Shown here: piece by piece, positions 29,401 through 36,338 of the stretch
Layout: each line of letters starts with the position of its first letter
Position numbering within the stretch: position 1 is the stretch's first letter
Source: an uncultured Acetatifactor sp.
Lineage (GTDB): Bacteria > Bacillota > Clostridia > Lachnospirales > Lachnospiraceae
Direction: 5' to 3'
Length of the DNA stretch: 64,000 nucleotides
NCBI GenBank assembly: GCA_910577235.1
Contig: CAJTMX010000027.1
Span: forward strand, 1-64,000
Position numbers and translations under genes: made by a program
The notes under the pieces: generated by a model
The model's database searches: none
Told to the model about the DNA's origin: nothing
What the model saw: the letters and a program-made list of their open reading frames with translations, nothing else

Positions 29401-31143
29401 CTGCTCTCCGTGGATCCCCGCATCCTGGATGAAACCCTGGAGAATGACCCCGATACAAAACTCAATGCCTGTGCCGGGAAAGTGGCGGAATTTTACCATG
29501 ATACGGCAGACAGACGTTCCACCCAGCTTATCTTCTGTGACAAGGGGACGCCCAAGGCGGACGGCCGGTTTAATTTTTACCAGGCCATGAAAGAGGCCCT
29601 TATCAGCGTGGGTGTGGCGGAAAAGGATATTGCTTTCATACATGAGGCCAACACGGACGCAAAAAGGGCGGAACTGCTGGAAAAAGTGCGGGGCGGGGAA
29701 GTGCGGGTACTGATGGGCAGTACGGAAAAGATGGGAACAGGCCTGAATGTGCAGGATAAGATGATTGCCCTGCATAATCTGGACGCCCCCTGGAGGCCGG
29801 CTGACCTGACCCAGCGCAACGGGCGCATCCTGCGGCAGGGGAATGAGAATGGGGAGGTTTCTATTTTTAACTACATTACGGAGCAGACATTTGACGCCTA
29901 CCTCTGGCAGATATTGGAACAGAAACAGAAGTATATCAGCCAGATCATGACCGGGCGCAGCGCCTTGAGGAGCTGTGAGGACGTGGACGAGGTGGTGTTG
30001 CAGTATGCCGAGTTCAAGGCCCTTGCGGTTTCCGACCCGAAGATCAAGCGGAAGATGGAGGTGGATAATGAGGTCTACCGCCTGCAGACGCTGAAATCAG
30101 CATGGAAAAACGAGCATTCGGATCTCCAGTTCAAAATTACCCACTATTACCCCCAGGAAATCGAAAAATATACGGAAACGGCAAGGCGGCAGAAAGCGGA
30201 TGCGGCAATGTATGCCAGGGAGAAACCCCATGAATTTTCCATTACCTTAAACCACAGGCTGTTTGACGAGAGGGCGAAGGCAGGGGAATACCTGAAGATG
30301 CAGATGGCAGCCCTGGGGCATGAGGATGGTGATATTTTATCAGCCGGAACCTATGCCGGGTTCCAGGTACTCTTAAAAAGAGGGCCGCTTTTCAATGTGC
30401 TGCTGTGCCTGAAAGGGGAGGGCAGCTACCAGACGGATGCGGGGGACTCAGCCCTGGGGAATATCACAAGGCTTGAAAATCTTGCGGAGAAAGTGCCGTC
30501 CTGTCTGTCAGACAGTGAGCGGCGGCTGGGGGAACTGCAGAGGCAGTCTGAGGCGGCAGAGGCGCAGGCGGAAAAGCCCTTTGACGGGGAGGAAAAGCTG
30601 TCAGAACTTCTGAAAGAGCAGGTATCCCTTAACCTGGCGCTGGAATTTGCTGATGAACAGGAGGAACCGAAAACAGCGGGGGAGAAAAAGGCGTGCAGGA
30701 ATTACGGCTACAGCATCTACCGGAAACTGCACAGGCTGGCCCAGGAATTATTTGACGGGACTTATACCTATATGAAGTTTAAGCAGGACGGTTTTGACGA
30801 CCTTGTATTGGAAAATATCGGGGAGAATGAATACAGCATTGCCCACTATTACACGCAGAACGGTGACAGGATGCGTGACCCGGAGATCACGTTCCTGATG
30901 GATGCGGAAGGCCGCTCTGTATATCTTCTGTCCTATACCCAGGATAACATGGGGATTTATTATGAAACCAGCGAAAGGACGGAGGAACAGATAGAGGATC
31001 TGCTGCAGTTCTTCGACCAGTGGCTGATGAACATCAGGGTTCAGGGATTTACCCTGCATGAGGCCCACGGGGAAAATGCGGAATATATAAGGGAGGAGGC
31101 TGCGGAGGAACAGGAAGATGGGGAAAGCTGTGAATATGTGTAG
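23446..31143 (+). CDS. Giant N6-adenine methylase / SNF2-type helicase ICE protein
   Basis: 2565 residues counted from GTG 23446, the first canonical start; the same frame is open and family-like back to about 23404 (see findings). Layout: N-terminal DNA-binding-like domain (1-240); a low-complexity linker (240-640) that overlaps a nested gene and holds a tandem repeat; a methylase domain with motif I DPALGTGNFF near 917 and NVPF near 981; and an SNF2/DEAH helicase with HEVGAGKTMT near 1628, VDEAHAYKN near 1790, LTGTPVSNS near 1843 and the QRNGRILRQG block near 2123. Such proteins are typical of Firmicutes ICEs and phages and are thought to handle or protect transferred DNA. NVPF instead of NPPF/Y may affect methylase activity. 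Confidence 0.85.
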   Translation: MQALTRSRTEWMGLLSSVSKYYKMSFDKNVLIYVQRPDAGLLATKAGWEKQTGRYLKAGSKGIGVVDMNDPKATLAYYFDLADTRGSYEEFRKAMGAVWSLERQYQPEILRRFHERFGIDGDNIENCLCQLSAMQADLFLERYLSCVEVKNEDSVLYGLPIEAVRAEFARLASDSAAYIVFKKCGIGTEPFEETGAFENISHFGSLELFMGLGYYACAIARPVLSEIHKQIEEIKEERSQGYGQGTVSETGIQERGGRDAVPGSQNLGEQRIRPESGRDVREKVERLHDVQASAETVGTDRAGAGQRDDHQGGPGGGEEERGADTAAFGGAADAGNGGHAGEGRAYGDDNQTGGGNRPAGSGISAPVAGIGNTADSEPKKGSTVNTENTGKIVENDAEEPKAENAAEGSFFRLQESATKENVREHKDWDEIQRLLTDTSVYPQDLYDRINQVFRQAGTMEVKRDAVRDIYRDYGFQKSSDGTGGIVPGRDVADFFFGKDGFVRLSWDVIAHVIGSLIEHGEYLPYREEDAIDDYNILDEDVSGEDAAGEDVSDEDAVGEDVSNEDTAGEDIPDQDTSGAEKSNVEIPNRKIADKDVPDEDNSDKKYSDEDTSNGNNSEEHISGESISGGTNAAESAVNDHGDGQISLFEIYPGPYGEDGKGGDQILRPETEQEAETPGYMPFPVGSRIAYDSRIFEVLGYLDGNHTAELGDIEQLRGSGGYQVRERLPIALIENAELLQPFYTDAEISKTVIQAVENGDFSEETKQRIENMGRITEAGKQYAMEVAGEIEQRFQDGTMNYRYQPEHHLYDGGPKTKFRSNVEAIRLLKQLQQESRMASAEEQIILARFTGWGGLANALTPGKEGWEKEYDEITELLTEEEMQSATASTLTSYYTDQKVIKYIYQALYQFGFRSGNILDPALGTGNFFSALPEEMGGSKLYGVELEPVAGGIARKLYPQADILIKGYEDTDFSDSFFDVVVGNVPFHSIRVSDRRYDRYKFRIHDYFLAKSLDKLRAGGIMAVITTKFTMDKENQTVRKYLAQRAELIGAIRLPDNAFKQVAGTEATTDILFLKKRVQEIIPDEKNTAWLSVEKDENGIPYNSYFIDHPEMVLGTIVQENGMYSNYNFVTCKPYPDRELGELLDEAVARLHGQYEEPESELSEDKDTVIKEWIPAAPDVKNYSYTKVGDAFYYREDSRMYLQELSGKKAERLDGLLRIRNALRELMDFQLHGDPRLGWELPTMEYETKLSGLLERLNREYDGYIKKYGYLNSQGNVTAFAKDADAPLLRSIEEEVKDEHGKKIKGEYKKTAVFHKATIRPKSMPKTADSIEEALRITLNARGKFDLDYMQYLYRKDGSMCSKEAILEELGSRVYQDPAKWQEGDAVSGWVLAEEYLSGHVKDKLAQAMLAAEKYPEWFGRNVEALTQVQPEPLKPEDISFVLGSTWIPAEYYQDFMYEKFRTSDFNRKNRIRIEFAECTGTYFITNKNAEWDSVAANKTYGTDRLNAYAIMEYTLNLKTVEVRDRQEYTDPDTGEEKVRYVLNRRETLLAREKQAQIKMEFESWLFAEPERGAALTMLYNDRFNNIRPRTYNGDGLMLPDMNETITLRKHQRDTVAMGIYGDGNLLVAHEVGAGKTMTACAIAYERKRLGVCSKPLIAVPNHTLEQWATEFMRLYPNANILIATNKDFEKARRRRFVSRIATGDYDCIIMGHSSFELISLSRERQLSAMQEEIDEITQKIDEMKLRSGKTWTLKQMEIFKRNLQDRFDRLYNAAKKDDTISFEELGVDNLFVDEAHAYKNNYSYTKMQRVAGVGGQSSQRAMDMHMKCQYINELTEEHGVVYLTGTPVSNSMSELYVMQKTLQPSELKRRGLLMFDAWASTFGRVESSLEIKPEGSGYQMKARFAKFHNLPELMSMLFLVADIKTADMLALPVPQLKTGRMQVVKTAITPDQKAIMEELVERAEAIRNKEVDSSEDNFLKLTNEARLLSVDPRILDETLENDPDTKLNACAGKVAEFYHDTADRRSTQLIFCDKGTPKADGRFNFYQAMKEALISVGVAEKDIAFIHEANTDAKRAELLEKVRGGEVRVLMGSTEKMGTGLNVQDKMIALHNLDAPWRPADLTQRNGRILRQGNENGEVSIFNYITEQTFDAYLWQILEQKQKYISQIMTGRSALRSCEDVDEVVLQYAEFKALAVSDPKIKRKMEVDNEVYRLQTLKSAWKNEHSDLQFKITHYYPQEIEKYTETARRQKADAAMYAREKPHEFSITLNHRLFDERAKAGEYLKMQMAALGHEDGDILSAGTYAGFQVLLKRGPLFNVLLCLKGEGSYQTDAGDSALGNITRLENLAEKVPSCLSDSERRLGELQRQSEAAEAQAEKPFDGEEKLSELLKEQVSLNLALEFADEQEEPKTAGEKKACRNYGYSIYRKLHRLAQELFDGTYTYMKFKQDGFDDLVLENIGENEYSIAHYYTQNGDRMRDPEITFLMDAEGRSVYLLSYTQDNMGIYYETSERTEEQIEDLLQFFDQWLMNIRVQGFTLHEAHGENAEYIREEAAEEQEDGESCEYV
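24170..24547 (+). CDS. TnpV-like protein, nested out of frame in the helicase gene
   Basis: 125-residue frame lying entirely within the giant gene in the +1 frame. An excellent ribosome site, AAGGAGGAAAGGAG (24149-24162), ends 7 bases before ATG 24170. The protein resembles transposon-encoded TnpV: GMLYPDLRISE near the start, a FGKRWKDYMMSRHPQRLSEL block, and a C-terminal helix ending EEIVLQEVVYLPR. In this stretch the host frame encodes only Gly/Arg/Asp/Glu-rich linker. The role of TnpV is not established. Confidence rests on the family resemblance plus the ribosome site. Confidence 0.65.
   Translation: MGREPLAKLEYRKGEDGMLYPDLRISENSEYDRSPAGMFGKRWKDYMMSRHPQRLSELIALGQVNEMITRVDQEAERKKEALIQQLLEVQPMPETEDTLERAGHMEMITRQAEEIVLQEVVYLPR
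25060..25179 (+). repeat. 30-bp tandem repeat, four copies, in the helicase gene
   Basis: Four consecutive 30-base units, each starting GAAGAT(G/A)TT(T/C)C, encode ten-residue acidic repeats of the type EDVSGEDAAG, EDVSDEDAVG, EDVSNEDTAG, EDIPDQDTSG. A decaying Asp/Glu/Ser-rich tail continues to about 25340. It lies in the linker before the methylase domain, and copy number may vary between strains. Confidence 0.85.
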
Positions 31144-31236
31144 GAAAATTTTCAGCCGGAAACAATGCCGGGATAATGGTAAACACGATGAACAGGGAGG
31201 ACTTAGCGGCGAAACCGTGGAAAGGAGGAAAACGGC

Positions 31237-32262
31237 ATGGAGGTAAAACAGCGGGGCAGGCCCATGCCCTTTACGGAGGAACAGATGCAGCAGATCTATC
31301 AGACAAATATTATAGATTTTGCGGTGAGCAATGGTTTTGAGATCGAAAAAAGCGATAAGGCCACGGTCCATGTGAAGAACTATAGGGGATTATACCTGTT
31401 CAGGCATGGCCGTGGCTATTATTCTTTCACGGAGGAAAAAGGCGGAAACATTGTGGAATTTGCCATGAACTACCTGGGGCTGGGGAAACTGGACGCCATG
31501 GAGCGCATCCTTGGGAGCAGGGCTTATGAGCAGACGGTGCATATCGTTGCAGTACGGGAAAAGGCGGAAAGGGGGAAAATGCAGCTCCCGCCCAGGGATA
31601 CGGATGACCGTCGGGTGTTTGCGTACCTGACAAAGACCCGGAAGATTGACCCGGAGATCGTCCAGGCGATGATGAAACAGGGGAAAGTATTCCAGTCAAG
31701 GCAGGAGGTGAACGGCAGGGTGCGCCGCAACTGTGCGTTTGTGGGATATGACAGCAGGGGGACGCCCCGGTACTGCGCCCTGCGGGGACCCAGCGCAGAC
31801 AGCAGTTTCCGCCAGGATATGGAGAACTCGGACAAGACCTATGGCTTTCTCATGGAGGGCAGGAGCAGGCGGGTTTATGAGTTTGAGGCGCCCATCGACG
31901 CAATGAGCCATGCCACGCTCTGCAAGCTGCATGGGATTGACTGGAGGAAAGACTACCGGATCTCAGAGGGATGCCTTTCCGACAAGGCGCTGAAACAGTT
32001 CTTAAGCGACCATCCGCAGGTCCGGGAGATCGTGCTGTGCTATGACAATGACATGGACGGGAAACTTGCGGACGGGACGCCCCATAACCACGGCCAGGTG
32101 AGGGCGGCACAGGCAAAAGCGCATTTTGAATCCCTTGGGTACACGGTCTATATACAGACTCCGGCGCAGAAAGATTTTAACAAAGTGCTGACCTCGCTTT
32201 ATGAGCAGCCTGCGCATGGGGAGCAGGCCGCAGCGGATGAAATGGACGGGCAGGAACCATGA
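31237..32262 (+). CDS. DUF3991 / Toprim-domain protein
   Basis: 341 residues. The N-terminal half carries a small CHC2-like/DUF3991 region (LYLFRHGRGYYSFTEEKGGN) and the C-terminal half a Toprim fold with LCYDNDMDGK as the acidic metal-binding motif. Proteins of this type are common in ICEs and are taken to be primase-like, acting on transferred single strands. GAAAGGAGG precedes ATG 31237. The 93 bases between it and the helicase gene contain no supported gene. Confidence 0.82.
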   Translation: MEVKQRGRPMPFTEEQMQQIYQTNIIDFAVSNGFEIEKSDKATVHVKNYRGLYLFRHGRGYYSFTEEKGGNIVEFAMNYLGLGKLDAMERILGSRAYEQTVHIVAVREKAERGKMQLPPRDTDDRRVFAYLTKTRKIDPEIVQAMMKQGKVFQSRQEVNGRVRRNCAFVGYDSRGTPRYCALRGPSADSSFRQDMENSDKTYGFLMEGRSRRVYEFEAPIDAMSHATLCKLHGIDWRKDYRISEGCLSDKALKQFLSDHPQVREIVLCYDNDMDGKLADGTPHNHGQVRAAQAKAHFESLGYTVYIQTPAQKDFNKVLTSLYEQPAHGEQAAADEMDGQEP

Positions 32263-32396
32263 GGATACCGGGAACCAATGTTATGAAAGGATTGGATGAC
32301 GGATGAGGAAATAAAGGCGTTTGATTTTAAATTTTATGGAGAAAGAGCTGCGTGAGGAAAGCAGGGAGCGGTAATGATGGAAGAAAGGAAATTCCC

Positions 32397-32912
32397 ATGG
32401 AAAATATAAAAACTTTTGATTTAGACCGGTGGAGCGAGCCGGACGAAAAGCGCCAGGTAAGGCATATCGGAATGGCGGATGCGAAGGAAACCTTTGAAAA
32501 GCTGGAGGCACATCTGAAAGAAAAAGGGATGCTGCCGGATGAGTATTTCCTTTACGACATGGATTTGCGGACAAAGGTGAAGGAACTGCCTGATTTTGAT
32601 TTTGCCCTGTGTGTGCCTAATTTTGGGAGCAGCGAGGGTGTCTATCTGGATATTGATCTGATCTACAGCGATGAGGACGGCGGGCAGAAAAGCCTGCGCT
32701 TTGCCACGGGAAAGACCCTGCGGGAGGGAGCGGATGCCTTTTTCTGGATGTCCAGGATTGCTGCGGAATGTTCCCTTATGCTGAACGGCAGGGGGCGTAC
32801 TTATGAGAAACATAATGTGGAGCTTGTGCTGACGGAGGAAGAAGCGGAGATGCTTGCCTGTCTGTCCGAAGCGGTTCAGGGCAGGGCGGAGGATCCGGGG
32901 CTGGAACCCTGA
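32397..32912 (+). CDS. ICE hypothetical protein
   Basis: 171 residues, not recognised. Soluble and acidic, without membrane segments. ATG 32397 is chosen with a modest AAGAAAGGA before it; the reading from GTG 32352 has no ribosome site. The sequence has an alpha/beta feel with DFDFALCVPNFGSSEGVYLD and a helix rich in Ala. It lies between the Toprim gene and a strongly folded leader region, in the same operon. Confidence 0.6.
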   Translation: MENIKTFDLDRWSEPDEKRQVRHIGMADAKETFEKLEAHLKEKGMLPDEYFLYDMDLRTKVKELPDFDFALCVPNFGSSEGVYLDIDLIYSDEDGGQKSLRFATGKTLREGADAFFWMSRIAAECSLMLNGRGRTYEKHNVELVLTEEEAEMLACLSEAVQGRAEDPGLEP

Positions 32913-32958
32913 CATCTTATTTTCCGCTTTTTACCAGGAAAGGCCGCCCGGCGGACGG

Positions 32959-33107
32959 GTGTGCCGGAGGCACGCCAAAACTTAAGCCAATCGGAGATTG
33001 GCTTTGTTAAGGCAGGAATAGGCGGGTTCCACACCGCCGTAAAACAGCTTGCAGGCAAAGCCTGCAACGGGGTTCCCATAAGACAGTGGGGGTTCCCGTG
33101 GGAACCC
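32959..33107 (+). ncRNA. Chain of hairpins between two ICE genes (candidate structured leader)
   Basis: Within 150 bases: GTGTGCC/GGCACGC (32959-32975); GCCAATC/GATTGGC with a GGA loop (32986-33002), flanked by CTTAA/TTAAG; GGCGG/CCGCC (33021-33038); TTGCAGGC/GCCTGCAA with an AAA loop (33049-33067); and GGGTTCC/GGAACCC with a CGTG loop (33090-33107). A second GGTTCC at 33071-33076 can compete for the last GGAACC, so two alternative folds exist. A strong ribosome site (33128-33139) follows. No T tract, so not a plain terminator. Confidence 0.5.
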
Positions 33108-33143
33108 TTGAAAGAGGCATATTTTGGAAAGGAGGGAGGCGGT

Positions 33144-33860
33144 ATCAGGGAGCAAGAAACAGGGAAAGAGCCGGTGTATGTCCTGTTTACCTGTAACCAG
33201 TGGAAGGAGTACAGCAGTATGCGCATTGTTGGTGTGACTACCTGGCCGGAGGTGCTGTATGCCATGATGGCATCCAGGATCAAGGAGGGGCAGATGTTGT
33301 ACCGGAGCGAAAATCCGGGGGAATCCTGGGAGCAGTTCCGAAGGGACTACGCAGAAGGAAATGTAATGCCGGAGTCTCTGACCTATGGCTATGTTGAGGA
33401 ATACACGGACAAATATTTCTCAGACCCGGAGCTTACAGCGGAGTTTCCCAATATCCTGCCATTATGGGAGTCATTGGAGAAAGAGCGAACCTTTGAAGCG
33501 TTAAAGCCGCTGCGTCTGCAGGAACGGTGCATGGTATTTTCTATTGCGGAGCTGCGCAGTGAGGCCGGGTATCAGATGGTTTATCTGCCGGGCTGGGGGA
33601 CGGAGGAAACCCTGCGCCAGTCTGCGGAGTATCGGGAATATACTGCGCAGGATGACGTGCTGGATATTCATGTGGATGTAGGAACCTATAAGATTGGCAG
33701 AGGAGATGAGGTGCTGGCGGACGAGCAGCAAACAGCGTTGATCCAGAGGTATTTTGACAGGATACCGAAGCTGCATGAGGCAGATTTGTGTGCATCCGAT
33801 TGTTATACCCTCTACTTTGACCGGTTTGCGGAGGATGAAACGGAGGTGGCAGAGCCATAG
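33144..33860 (+). CDS. ICE hypothetical protein with uncertain (possibly ATC) start
   Basis: About 238 residues, unrecognised and soluble, with segments VYVLFTCNQWKEYSSMR and AGYQMVYLPGWGTEETL. The frame is open from 32961, but that part runs through the hairpin chain and is unlikely to be coding. AAAGGAGG (33128-33135) stands 8 bases before an ATC codon at 33144. The next canonical in-frame start, GTG 33174, has no ribosome site. Its stop overlaps the apparent ATA start of the next gene. Confidence 0.55.
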   Translation: MREQETGKEPVYVLFTCNQWKEYSSMRIVGVTTWPEVLYAMMASRIKEGQMLYRSENPGESWEQFRRDYAEGNVMPESLTYGYVEEYTDKYFSDPELTAEFPNILPLWESLEKERTFEALKPLRLQERCMVFSIAELRSEAGYQMVYLPGWGTEETLRQSAEYREYTAQDDVLDIHVDVGTYKIGRGDEVLADEQQTALIQRYFDRIPKLHEADLCASDCYTLYFDRFAEDETEVAEP

Positions 33861-34327
33861 CAAAGGAGACGCAGAAACGGTCCGTCAATTTCCCTATAGA
33901 AACCCTGGAGGCGTTGGATAAGCTGGCGGCCAGGAACCACACTACCACATCGGAGCTGGTGCGTGGCTATGTGGAGAAAGGGCTTGCCATAGAGGGAAGC
34001 CGGGAGGACATAGACTTTATTGCCAGAATCATCCGTCAGGAGTTGACAGCGGTATACCATGTGGATGAGATCAAGGCGATTGCGGACCATGATACCGACC
34101 GAATCGCAAAAATGCTGATGAAGATAGGCAAGATCAATGGCGCGGCGTTCTTTCTTCTTATCAAGGTCCTTATGAACCTTGCCAATGAGGGGAGTGAGGA
34201 CGATTTTGACCAGATGATTTCAGGGGCGGTCAGGCTGGGAGTGGATTATATGCAGAAAAAAGATTTCCAGATCAACAGTTTTTTGCAGGACACGGAGAAC
34301 CTGCGAGGGCTGGCGGACAATTTATAA
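33857..34327 (+). CDS. Ribbon-helix-helix protein with apparent ATA start
   Basis: 156 residues from ATA 33857. The N-terminus (QKRSVNFPIETLEALDKLAA, then TTSELVRGYVEKG) is a ribbon-helix-helix DNA-binding domain; a helical tail of about 100 residues follows. No ATG, GTG or TTG exists between an in-frame stop at 33836 and TTG 33914, and starting at 33914 would delete the DNA-contacting beta-strand. GGAGG (33842-33846) is 10 bases before ATA, which overlaps the TAG of the upstream gene. It could be a regulator of transfer or a relaxase accessory protein. Confidence 0.65.
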   Translation: MAKETQKRSVNFPIETLEALDKLAARNHTTTSELVRGYVEKGLAIEGSREDIDFIARIIRQELTAVYHVDEIKAIADHDTDRIAKMLMKIGKINGAAFFLLIKVLMNLANEGSEDDFDQMISGAVRLGVDYMQKKDFQINSFLQDTENLRGLADNL

Positions 34328-34343
34328 AACGGGAGGATGATGT

Positions 34344-35351
34344 ATGACATTTGAAGATTTTATAGAACAGGTAACAGACCGGCTTAAGTTTTATCTGCCG
34401 GAAGAATATGCGGGTGCGGCTATAACGGTTCAGGAAGTAACAAAGAACAACGACCGGAAACTGCGCGCACTGTGCATCAAACGCCCGGAGGACAGGGTGG
34501 TTCCCAATATTTATCTGGAAGATTTCTATCGGATGTTTCAGAATGGCAGGAAAATGAATCATATCCTGGCTGACATTTCGCTGACACATCAGAAAAGCAT
34601 GAGGGAAAGCGCACAGTGGCAGAATCTCCATGTGGGGGAATATGACACGGTAAAGGATAATTTATATGTAACGGTACTGAACAGGGAGAAGAACCGGGAG
34701 TACCTGAAAGACCTTGTGCATCAGGACATACCTGATACCGATATTGCGGCAGTCCTGCGTGTCCTGTGCGGCAAGGATTCAGAAAGGGGCAATGCCAGCA
34801 TTCTTGTGAAGAAAAGTATGCTGGAGGTGTGGGGAGTTTCGGAAGAGGGCTTATTGGAACAGGCATTGAAGAATACGGAGAGGCTTTTCCCGCCGAAGAT
34901 GATGGATCTTGAAAAAATCATGTATCTGGGTGCGGATGACAGCATATCGGGTAAAAAAATCGAATCTTATTCACAGTATGTCCTCACCAATGATACCAAG
35001 GTTCACGGCGCCGCAACCCTGCTCTATCCGAATCTGCTGCAGGAGATCGGGGAAGCAACAGGGGGCAGTTTCTTTATCCTTCCCAGCAGCATCCATGAAA
35101 CCATTTTGATAAAAGACAATGGGGAGATGAGCGCCGAGGAACTGCAGCGTATGGTGATGGAGGTCAACAGAACCCAGGTAAGCCCGGAGGAAGTATTGTC
35201 GGATGAGGTGTACTGCTATGATTACCGGGAACGGAAATTGACAATGGCAACGGATCCTGCACAGACGAAGGAGTATGTGGAACAGATGGCGGGGGAATTA
35301 TGCCGTGAAGATTCCGTGGAGGAAGCTGAGGCCGGGGAAATGGAAAGATGA
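34344..35351 (+). CDS. DUF5688 family protein
   Basis: 335 residues matching the DUF5688 pattern, including FYRMFQNGRKMNHILADIS and the FFILPSSIHETILI block. Cytoplasmic, of unknown function, and frequent in Clostridia ICEs. ATG follows ACGGGAGGATG 17 bases after the previous stop. It is the last + strand gene before a minus-strand gene interrupts the series. Confidence 0.75.
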   Translation: MTFEDFIEQVTDRLKFYLPEEYAGAAITVQEVTKNNDRKLRALCIKRPEDRVVPNIYLEDFYRMFQNGRKMNHILADISLTHQKSMRESAQWQNLHVGEYDTVKDNLYVTVLNREKNREYLKDLVHQDIPDTDIAAVLRVLCGKDSERGNASILVKKSMLEVWGVSEEGLLEQALKNTERLFPPKMMDLEKIMYLGADDSISGKKIESYSQYVLTNDTKVHGAATLLYPNLLQEIGEATGGSFFILPSSIHETILIKDNGEMSAEELQRMVMEVNRTQVSPEEVLSDEVYCYDYRERKLTMATDPAQTKEYVEQMAGELCREDSVEEAEAGEMER

Positions 35352-35416
35352 GGGGCAGGCAGGGGAGAAAACAGAATGAGGCTGTAAACGGTAAGGCAAG
35401 ATAAAATCTGCGGCAC

Positions 35417-35445
35417 GAAAAGAGGCTGCCATAAATGACAGCCTC
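35417..35445 (-). terminator. Terminator of the MazF-like gene (minus strand)
   Basis: Stem GAGGCTG/CAGCCTC (35422-35428, 35439-35445) with a 10-base loop. Read on the minus strand it is followed by TTTT. It lies about 110 bases after the stop of the minus-strand gene; the bases between hold nothing recognisable. Confidence 0.55.
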
Positions 35446-35554
35446 ACGGTTACAAAATTACCAGGATTGCTCCTGCGTTTACAACATCATCCTAACACAA
35501 AGCAGAGAGGTTGTCAAACGGTTTTGCAACAGTATTAATGTATGCGCAGCCAGC

Positions 35555-36238
35555 CTATATTATGCCGCAGGAGGCCAGCTTTGCGCTGATAGCCTTAAGC
35601 ACCGCAGGTTTTACATCGCCAAATTTCTCGAAGTGTACCCTTGAGAGGCTGACCTGCGCAATCCGGGTTACATTTGCCCAGCGGGGCATTTCCGGGAAAC
35701 CGTAGACTTTATCAACCTTTACACTGTAATCCATATTTTTGGGCATTTGGGAAGAAAGGGGGATAACGACCAGAGAATCTTTCAAATTTTTTAGAATGAT
35801 TGCCGGGTGTCTGCCGCCAAATTCCGTGCCGATGTTATAGCCGAAATCCACCCAGATGACGGCCTTACGGACAAGCACCAGGGAACGGGTGATTAAATCA
35901 ATGTCCTGCTGGGGGACAGCATCTTTTCTGACAGAAATAATATATTGTTCCGTAGATTTGTCGTACCGATAATAGTTTGACACTACAGCTTGTTTGTCGG
36001 TATGAAGCCATTGGAACGATGAGGGTTTGATGGTATTTGGCAGGGCAGAGGCGGGTATCTGGAAATTTTTCTCATTCAGAATCAGGCCGGTTTTCAGGGA
36101 AGTCCATTTATAGTATTCGCCGGAGAGTTTAATGCTCTCTGGATCTTCAGGATTGATCTTAGCAAAATGATCCTGCAATAATAAAGTCATTTCATCAAAG
36201 GAATGACGGGTATCTTCCAGGGTTACTGTATGTTTCAA
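35555..36238 (-). CDS. PemK/MazF-like protein with long N-terminal extension
   Basis: 227 residues; the only clear minus-strand gene in the ICE. The C-terminal half (about 115-227) is MazF/PemK-like: VIWVDFGYNIGTEFGGRHPA, LVVIPLSS and WANVTRIAQVSLSRV. The first 115 residues are an unrecognised extension. The TTG start follows AAAGGAGA on the minus strand. No MazE-type antitoxin gene adjoins it. It has its own promoter and terminator. It may be a stabilisation toxin, a regulated RNase, or a toxin with a built-in neutralising domain. Confidence 0.75.
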   Translation of the reverse strand: MKHTVTLEDTRHSFDEMTLLLQDHFAKINPEDPESIKLSGEYYKWTSLKTGLILNEKNFQIPASALPNTIKPSSFQWLHTDKQAVVSNYYRYDKSTEQYIISVRKDAVPQQDIDLITRSLVLVRKAVIWVDFGYNIGTEFGGRHPAIILKNLKDSLVVIPLSSQMPKNMDYSVKVDKVYGFPEMPRWANVTRIAQVSLSRVHFEKFGDVKPAVLKAISAKLASCGII

Positions 36239-36271
36239 GGCGGTTCTCCTTTTTGGTTTTTGTGTGGTTCC

Positions 36272-36300
36272 ATTCTAACAGATAGTACGGCAAAGTACAA
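36272..36300 (-). promoter_or_regulatory. Promoter of the MazF-like gene
   Basis: On the minus strand: -35 TTGTAC (36300-36295) and -10 TAGAAT (36277-36272) with exactly 17 bases between. Two copies of AGTAC lie in the spacer and over the -35 box and could be an autoregulatory operator. Confidence 0.65.
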
Positions 36301-36338
36301 CAGATTCCTACAGGAAAGGATAGAAAGAACGGGGAAAT

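Noticed and set aside
29041..29775. Minus-strand frame over the helicase gene
   Set aside because: Overlaps the conserved helicase motifs; no start signal.
31167..31330. Short frame overlapping the start of the DUF3991-Toprim gene
   Set aside because: No family resemblance; its ribosome-like AGGGAGG is poorly placed.
32961..33143. N-terminal extension of the gene ending at 33860
   Set aside because: These codons coincide with the hairpin chain and encode no recognisable domain; the ribosome site lies after them.
35435..35705. Short + strand frames opposite the 3' part of the MazF-like gene
   Set aside because: No ribosome sites; they are antisense shadows of the recognised minus-strand gene.
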